From assembly GCA_021186555.1 (NCBI GenBank), contig JAJKFL010000014.1, forward strand, positions 27,048,033 to 27,112,032: a stretch of DNA of 64,000 bases, written 5' to 3'. Position 1 is the first letter of the stretch. The number at the start of each line of letters is the position of its first letter. Positions 57,657 to 64,000 of the stretch are shown one piece after another. The notes below the pieces were generated by a model. The model was not told where the DNA came from and made no database searches. It saw only the letters and a program-made list of their open reading frames with translations. Origin of the DNA: Reticulitermes speratus. Its lineage: Eukaryota > Arthropoda > Insecta > Blattodea > Rhinotermitidae. A program made the position numbers and the translations under genes.

Positions 57657-58785
57657 CTCGACTGAGCAACTCCTACTTCTTTCTTACAGTCACTGGTTCG
57701 GGCAGGCCTGCCTAGCGAAAACAATTGTGAATAGTATGTTTGTATAGAGGTACGTTTGTGTTATCTCTCCTCATGTGTGTAAAAACAGATAAGCTGCTTT
57801 TATATGTCAAGTGGATTAGTGGCAGAAGAAGCCCGTAATCGCTGTCTTCTGCCCTCTACGATTTAGGCTAAAGGCTGTTCACACTTCACAGACACTCTTT
57901 AAATGATGTTCTATATTTCTATGGTTTACAATAAAGTGCATATTTTTAAGTTTCTTTTTGTTGTTGTCCGTTCCTTTCAAAAGGTTTGACCATTTAGCTC
58001 TCAGTAAATTATCCCTTTATTTGTAAAACAGTCTGCATATTTATGTTTTTCGTAAATGAGGAATTAGGCACAGATATTAACGTTTCGAACGTAAATTCCG
58101 TAGGTACCCTTTCAAATCTCCCTTTGTTCATCTCCTATTATGAAAGACTTTGCATAATATTTCTTGGTTCTTCCAGGTAAATAATGAATAGCAACATACA
58201 TGAGACCACTACTGTTTCCTTTCGCATTTTTATAGTTCATTGTTCACAGTTACCCATTCACTCGGCGCTGTATAATTCATGTTCCTAGCAGAGTCGTAAA
58301 GTCATAGATATATAATTCTTCCTTGTGTTTTTGCTTTTAGTTTATCTAATGTGGACAGTCAGTTTCCCGGCCAAGTTTCGAAACGGACACCTCCAAAGTG
58401 CAAGGCTTTTAAAAGCTTTATCCCTCGAGCCAACTTTCTTTGTAGCTTCACAAGAAATCCAATTTCCCAAGCAACGAAAGTGTGAAATTTTTTCCGCACA
58501 TTAACTAACTGAACTTTTCAATCACCTGATTAATCAGTTTTCTTTTGTTTGAAGTATATATTTAGAACAAACATAATCTCTAAGAAACTGAGTATTAAAA
58601 AGTAGATGTAAGACGGTGGAATGTGGTCGAGTGTATAACATCCATTCCAAATTATGTGAAAATTCCTTATAGACCCTGTGTACTACAATGATGTTAAAAT
58701 ATGTTTAAGCGTGCCATTTGCTACCATAGCTTATAAACGCGATTTTCATCTGTTATTATAAAAATCAATTGTTGCGAAACAACTT
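57657..58785. other. Upstream flank of gene B
   Basis: The promoter region of gene B should be here or farther upstream. I see no clear TATA/initiator pair. No coding frame of interest. Confidence 0.4.
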
Positions 58786-59374
58786 TGTTTTCCCCCTTAT
58801 GGCTCGACAGCCCTATATGGGCCTGTGCCTCCTCGTTTCGTCGAGGTTTCACGATCACACACTTTAGACACACCACAGTCGGTAGGACTCCTCTGGACGA
58901 GAGACCAGCTCGTCGCAGAGACCTCTACCTGACAACACACAACACTCACAAGAAACAGACATCCATGCCCCCGGTGGGATTTTTTTTTTGTACTGTTTAA
59001 ATCCTTTTCGTCCTTCATGTCACTTTACGTTCCATACTACCGTCCTTACAACAAACACAACACAAACATCCATGCCCCCGGTGGGATTCGAACCCACAAT
59101 CCCAGTAAGCGAGCGGCCGAAAACCCACGCCTTAGACCGCACGGCCACTGGGATCGGCATTCGAACCCACGATCCTAGTAAGCGAGCGGCCGAAGACCCA
59201 CGCCTTAGACCGCACGGCCACTGGGATCGCATTCGAACCCACAATCCCAGTAAGCGAGCGGCCGAAAACCCACGCCTTAGACCGCACGGCCACTGGGATC
59301 GGCATTCGAACCCACGATCCTAGTAAGCGAGCGGCCGAAGACCCACGCCTTAGACCGCACGGCCACTGGGATCG
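58786..59374 (-). mobile_element. SINE family 1, copy f: composite with four tRNA-like heads
   Basis: The SINE body lies at about 58801-58978. It is interrupted by unrelated sequence (58979 to about 59060), then continues into four tandem head units. The whole composite is flanked by one duplication, GCGAAACAACTT at 58774-58785 and 59375-59386, so it may have inserted as a unit or been expanded afterwards. Confidence 0.85.
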
Positions 59375-59376
59375 GC
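59086..59376 (-). repeat. Four tandem 72-73-bp tRNA-like SINE heads
   Basis: Units lie at 59086-59158, 59159-59230, 59231-59303 and 59304-59376. Units 1 and 3 share CACAATCCCAG and GAAAACCC. Units 2 and 4 share CACGATCCTAG and GAAGACCC. The array is therefore a duplicated dimer. Each unit keeps A- and B-box-like motifs on the minus strand. Confidence 0.93.
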
Positions 59377-60856
59377 GAAACAACTTGCATGACAAAATAC
59401 TGCGCATAGTGAGAAAAAGTATCTTTATATTTTGTTTCTCATCCAAAAATACCTGAAATACAGGACTGAAGACTTTTATGGAATCTGTATTTTGTTCTCT
59501 AAATTTATGTGATGAACCATTTTTATAAAAACCCATTAGGTTTAGTTTCTGACTGAGCCATCCTGAGTATATTCTCTCCAGATCCAACAGTTTAGTGCCT
59601 TACATTGTACCATTGAAAGACAAACCTCATCATAACTAATTGGTTCAAAGGTATAAGGCGTTACAAATTACGTGAAGCTGGTCTGCACAGTTCACCGAAA
59701 TGAAGTAACGAACACCCATTCCAATATTTATTTACGTTTGCTTAGTATTGTAGTTGTATTAATACGTAATACTGTTCATACGTATGTTCTGTCAGTACAT
59801 AGTTATTTCGTATATATACTCTGCGGTAGATAAACAAATTCGGGCTTGGTATACACCCGTAATTACGACTTACTTGCTGTTTAGTATCTCAGACGAAGCC
59901 GCTGTCAGTTCCAGCACCAAAGCATCCTCATGGTCGTCACGCACGCACTGAGGGAAGCGACACACTAGAAGACCTTGGACTGTACACTCACATAAAAAAG
60001 CTTCTAGGTCAACTTCATTGCTCTCTTTGTATTAACAAAACTGCAAACTGTGTACTCAGCGACGTAGTGCACAGACGTTAGTAAGGTGTTCTGTACTTAG
60101 AATGCCGTAATGTTTTATTGTACAAGAATTAATGTAATTTGAATTACGACCTTGACGAAAGTACGTCCTTCCCTTCGTAGATTTTCACGAAACAAAAAAT
60201 GCTCAACGGATCTCTTGTATCGAATTTCACACAAATCGGGCAATAAATCTGCAATACGCGGAGCGAAATTCATTTACGGCCCTGCATAAGGAGCGGCATG
60301 CAGTGCGCAAATTTGTTACGAAACTCACAATAGCTCAATAAAGTTGTTTGAACATCGCCTGCATCGGCAGCTTTCCAAACCTAATGAAAAGTGTATATAA
60401 TACGGGAAAGATTTCATTGTCGCCCTTAAGTAAGGTACGGCTACTACTGCAATGCATTATGAGGAGATATCCTATTCAATGTTTCATGCAAAGTGACCAG
60501 AAAGTATGGAGGTACGTGTGGAAATTCATTTATTTTATTAAGCGGAGTATTGCATTTACTTTGCTATTTGCACGCAAGTTAAGCTTGTTCAACAAGTGTC
60601 CGTGAAGAACCCTGTACCGAATTTCATGAAAATCTGACGAAACCTTTAGTTCCTGATGCAAGGACACAGACGTACGAACATGATCTCCACGTAAGGCTAT
60701 CTTCTCTCCTCGTAAAGAACACCTGAAAATCTTTAGCGCTCTCATCGGTGACAAGAGTCGTAATTTGTGCCCTTCACAAATTATTACTGCAGTGATCGAA
60801 GCAAGTAGGGTAAGAATTTCGTGACGTAGTACTATGTGGAAGGTAGGAGTACATGG

Positions 60857-61176
60857 TGACACAGTTGGTTGAGGAAGGTCGCGGGTTCGTTCCCGATGGT
60901 GTCATTGAAATTTTTCATCGACATAATCTTTCCGGCCGCACTATAGCCTTGGGTTTACTCAGCCTCTAACAGCAATGAGTACCAAGAATATCCCTGGGCG
61001 GTAAAGGCAGCCGGCGCGTAGGGCTGACAAACTTACTACCTTCATGTGCCGATTGTTTTGTTAATGAGATAAGTCGTAACAAAGTGGTTGTACTGGAAGG
61101 TGTACCAGGAAATCTGAGCCTCAACCTCCTGGAGCCTTCAGGGCTTGTCCAGGCCTGTAATGGGATTGCGTTTATT
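60857..61176 (+). mobile_element. SINE family 2, 5'-trimmed copy with an internal insert
   Basis: The head keeps the B-box region (GCGGGTTCGTTCCCGA) but lacks most of the A-box side. The body aligns with the 15-kb copy except for about 53 extra bases at 61057-61109 that resemble mitochondrial 12S rRNA. Confidence 0.85.
61057..61109 (+). other. NUMT-like insert: 3' end of mitochondrial 12S rRNA
   Basis: The insert contains GAGATAAGTCGTAACAAAGT followed by TACTGGAAGGTGTACC, the near-universal small-subunit rRNA 3' end in its insect mitochondrial form. It splits the SINE between GCCGATTGT and AAATCTGAGCC, which adjoin (bar a few bases) in the uninterrupted copy at 15063-15389. The nuclear 18S end is different here. 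Exact ends are uncertain by a few bases. Confidence 0.8.
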
Positions 61177-61194
61177 ATGTGGTAGATAAGAATG

Positions 61195-61420
61195 CACAAA
61201 ATATCTAAATAGAAGATACCGTTTGAGAGAATTGGGTTTATATTGAGGAATACTGAAACTGGCGTTAAAGGAGGATGATATCAGAGGTTATGGTATGGAC
61301 TGGATTCAGCTGGCTCAGGATATGTTCTGATGGTGGGCTGTTGTAAATGCTGTAATCAACCTTAGTGTTCGATAAAAGGCTACAAATTTTTTGACGGGCT
61401 GAAAACCCGTGTAATTAGCA
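61195..61420 (+). mobile_element. LINE 3'-tail remnant
   Basis: GGTATGGACTGGATTCAGCT then GGCTCAGGATATGTTCTGAT and CGATAAAAGGCTACAAATTT follow the order of the family tail; an A-run follows at about 61420. Confidence 0.6.
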
Positions 61421-62300
61421 AAAAAAAAAACACATGCATCTTGGTCTTAGTTACACGGAGAATAATTCAACTATCGTAGTGTTATAATAGCTCAGATATT
61501 TACAAAATCGAGATCCATTTGAATACTTCGAACACTCCAACACTGTGTATTTCCTTTTATCTTGAGCCCTAATAAGCAGGAATATTAAATTCGTATGTTA
61601 AAACATTGGGGGTTATGTGAGAGAAAAATGAATAATTTAAGCATGCTCCTTTAATAAATGGTAAGGTTGTAAACAAGAATGGAACACTCAGGTTATACAC
61701 ACTCAGAATAATACCGTTATTAACATACTTCTCCTCGTACGGTTGATTGTTCTATCTCTACTCTCGCCTGATTAAGTGAATATATTTTGTGAAACCCTGT
61801 TTCAGTAGCAGTGCTATGTAATGGCGAATGATAAGGGGAAAGAAACGACCATTACTGGTCAGTAGCTAAAGATTTCGATGTACGTCTATCAAAACCATGA
61901 GAAAAAAAGTTCTTATTCTCAGAACATTCAAAACTGATAATTGCCTATCAATTAATTTACTTATCTGTCAGTTATCACTTGTTTGTTTTATAGCAGACAC
62001 CTTCGTCCTACGCCCTGCCAACCGACTAGGTGATACAAATTAGTCTGCTATCTCTGGTTACGCAGCCATCCACATAGAACTTTTATAGCGATTTAAAACT
62101 CCTGAACACTGTGATATCGTGTCGGTCGCACATATCCTAGCATGTCTGCACGGCCTGCACATTGGAAGCTGTGCCAATGAGGAGGTTAGGTAGAAGCAAA
62201 GGAAGAAGAAAAATTGTCCCTTTGCAAGCCACGAAGGCGTAAGAAGGCAACAGAATTACAGATGCAAACATTCGCAATCTTAGCACTATATGGACAGCTT

Positions 62301-62488
62301 CAGGCCCTAACAACTTTACCCCCCAGGAACGAGCACCAGATACCCATAACAAATTGGTTAGGGAAGCCGTAGATCTTGACGCTTGTATTCGGGAGTGTAG
62401 CGGTTGCAGTGGCGGACGCTGAGGGCAGTGTCGCCTGGGGCTGCTTAGGCTCTGCAATTAGTTGCTGAGGTAGTGTCTTTAAATAGGC
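62301..62488 (-). CDS. Possible first exon of an upstream gene
   Basis: GAAACATGG gives a good start context. It encodes MAYLKTLPQQLIAEPKQPQA, then Ala/Thr/Ser-rich sequence to NTSVKIYGFPNQFVMG, and TGA at 62303-62301. A GG|GTAAAG donor-like site lies before the stop. No homologue recognised, and no second exon seen. It could equally be repeat-derived. Confidence 0.22.
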
Positions 62489-62680
62489 CATGTTTCCGCT
62501 ACCTTAAAAGTCTGTTCACTATAATCTTCACACCCCTTTCGATGCTATATAATTTATGTAGCTGAAAGAGCGTCTTAAAATAAACAAATATTTCCACGAG
62601 GTTTACGAATGTCTCAGCTGCCGTAGCTCAGTCAGATAATACTAGGCATGGGCTGGACTGCCGGAAGGTACAGAATTTAT

Positions 62681-62937
62681 GAATCAAGATAAAATCCGTC
62701 TAAACACAACTGCATTCGTTTATTTACAGAACAACATGTTTCGACCTATCTAGGTCATCTTCATTTTCACAGTTCCTATTTTTCAAAACATTTTGAGGAT
62801 TGAATAATTTTTATTCATTCCTCAATAAGTTTTGAAAAATAAGAGTTGTGAAGCTGAAGGTGACCTAGATAGGTCGAAACATGTTGTTCTGTAAATAAAC
62901 GAATGCAGTTGTGTTTAGACGGATTTTATCTTGATTC
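62681..62937. mobile_element. Near-perfect 257-bp palindrome (foldback)
   Basis: Starting GAATCAAGATAAAATCCGTC and ending in its exact inverse, the two ~128-bp arms match almost to the centre. It shares the GGTCGAAACATGTTGTTCTG motif with the other foldbacks. It interrupts a tRNA-like stretch (GTAGCTCAGTCAG at 62624). Confidence 0.93.
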
Positions 62938-63184
62938 TATTGTAAATAACAAAACGGAATGACATTCTTTAAAAAATACAGGGACTTTTCTCTTAACCAC
63001 CGCTTCTACACCGAATCTAGAGTCCAGCCGGCTTTGTCTCATAGATTCAGGCATCTCTCGAACCAGGAGGTCAGTCGGTCAGATCATGTACGTAACCGCG
63101 CACTTTAATTTAGCCTCGATTTTTAAAATGTGTGGCGGTCCGTTTGCACTCCGCCGTACGTCTCAGTGACGCACAACTTCAGCT

Positions 63185-63560
63185 CGTGAACAAATTCACA
63201 ATTTTACTTCTTTTCCCTTTTTCTTTCATCTGTCGTCTCCCTCGCTTCAATCTGTCATACATTATTTTTCCTGTTTTATTTATCTTTTCTTGATTCTCAA
63301 ACTTTCTGCTTCCTTCTCTCTTCATAAGTCCTATCACTTTATTTATACCTTTCAGAAGCATTTTTTCTTTGCATCGTTTCTATTTTTATTCTCTCATCTG
63401 TATTTATACATTTTATCTCTTACTTCCCCTTATGTTTCACTTCTCATCTTATTCTCTAATCTCCATATTTCTAGTCCTGTTATTTCTTCTCCATCCCGTA
63501 CCCTGTCCCGCTGCGCATTTCCAGTGTACCAACCACGTCCCCAACTTTCTTAATTCTTCA
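63185..63560 (+). repeat. Pyrimidine-rich dispersed repeat, copy 2
   Basis: TTTCACTTCTCATCTTATTC and TCTCTAATCTCCATATTTCT align with copy 1, followed by a conserved CTCCATCCCGTACCCTGTCC block. Confidence 0.6.
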
Positions 63561-63897
63561 CAGTTCAAATTCAGTCGTCCTCAGGAAGTAATCAGAACTC
63601 GCATTCACACTTTGTAAACCAAATGTATCGGGCGCATTATTTACGCTGATTAGTATTATGCAAAATCAGTGTAATTTTGCGTGTCCTTACCAACATACCC
63701 TAAGGTCAAATGCCTACAGCTTAAAACGTAAAGATGTAAGAGGCCACACAGTGTTCACACTAATGACATCTGTCGTGTTTGGAGTGTAATTAAGACCTAA
63801 GCCTCCAAAAAACGCTTACATAAACGGTGCCAACCAGTTCTTTTTAACGTTTGTATTTTTCTTTTGACTAAATTTCTAGAATGTTACCTTTACGAAT

Positions 63898-63962
63898 GCA
63901 ATATAATTATATATGCAATATATATGTATATATATGCAATATGTATATATATATATATACGC
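63898..63962. repeat. TA/TATGCA-rich simple tract
   Basis: Repeats of ATATATGCAATATATAT-like units immediately before the possible pogo-like terminus at the window end. Confidence 0.85.
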
Positions 63963-63964
63963 AC

Positions 63965-64000
63965 ACAGTCGAACTCCGTTATAACGTCATGAAGGGGACT
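63965..64000 (+). mobile_element. Possible start of a pogo/Tigger-like element, cut by the window end
   Basis: CAGTCGAACTCCGTTATAAC resembles the terminal repeat of pogo/Tigger MITEs (CAGT...CTCGTTATAACG). Only 36 bp are visible. Confidence 0.35.

Noticed and set aside
59086..59376. Four functional tRNA genes
   Set aside because: A/B-box motifs are present, but the acceptor ends do not pair and the units match SINE heads elsewhere.
59020..59587. ORFs with repeated RSQWPCGLRRGSSAARLLGS peptide
   Set aside because: Translation of the four tandem tRNA-like heads; the protein periodicity comes from the 73-bp DNA repeat.

Overview
The window reads as an insect nuclear genome, most likely a cockroach (Blattodea, Periplaneta-like). 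It is about 60% A+T, has intron-split genes with GT/AG splice sites, and carries no bacterial gene signatures. It is dense with tRNA-derived SINEs, decayed non-LTR retrotransposon 3' ends, foldback/MITE elements and microsatellites. The species call rests on my memory of repeat-encoded peptides that recur in cockroach annotations; no search was run.

The real genes are two CRAL-TRIO (Sec14-like) lipid-transfer protein genes, both on the minus strand. Gene A runs 40515 to 24845 and can be assembled completely: seven coding exons (40515-40260, 36275-36184, 34051-33901, 32485-32292, 29246-29136, 27419-27275, 24900-24845), 1005 coding nt, 334 residues, every junction GT/AG and in frame. Its motifs resemble alpha-tocopherol transfer protein and clavesins. 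Gene B (57656 to 51935) is a diverged paralogue lying upstream. Its internal exons are 92, 151, 194 and 145 bp, the same lengths and phases as in gene A, so the pair arose by tandem duplication. I could not find its counterpart of gene A's 111-bp exon or its terminal exon.

Layout. 1-24.8 kb: gene-free, with a LINE remnant, a hAT MITE with a perfect 8-bp target duplication, foldbacks, several SINEs and a decayed mariner fragment. 24.8-40.5 kb: gene A, with introns full of SINEs, LINE 3' ends, a TA-flanked MITE and a 43-bp minisatellite touching one splice acceptor. 40.6-51.9 kb: intergenic, with a 0.6-kb foldback, a second mariner remnant, a SINE and one unexplained 161-codon ORF. 51.9-57.7 kb: gene B. 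57.7-64 kb: upstream region with a SINE carrying four tandem tRNA-like heads, a SINE interrupted by a mitochondrial 12S-like insert, a near-perfect palindrome and a possible first exon of another gene.

The two genes probably encode cytosolic carriers of small lipophilic ligands. No operon logic applies. Besides the gene pair, the most notable items are the insertions, tandem repeats and exon loss that have remodelled the locus.
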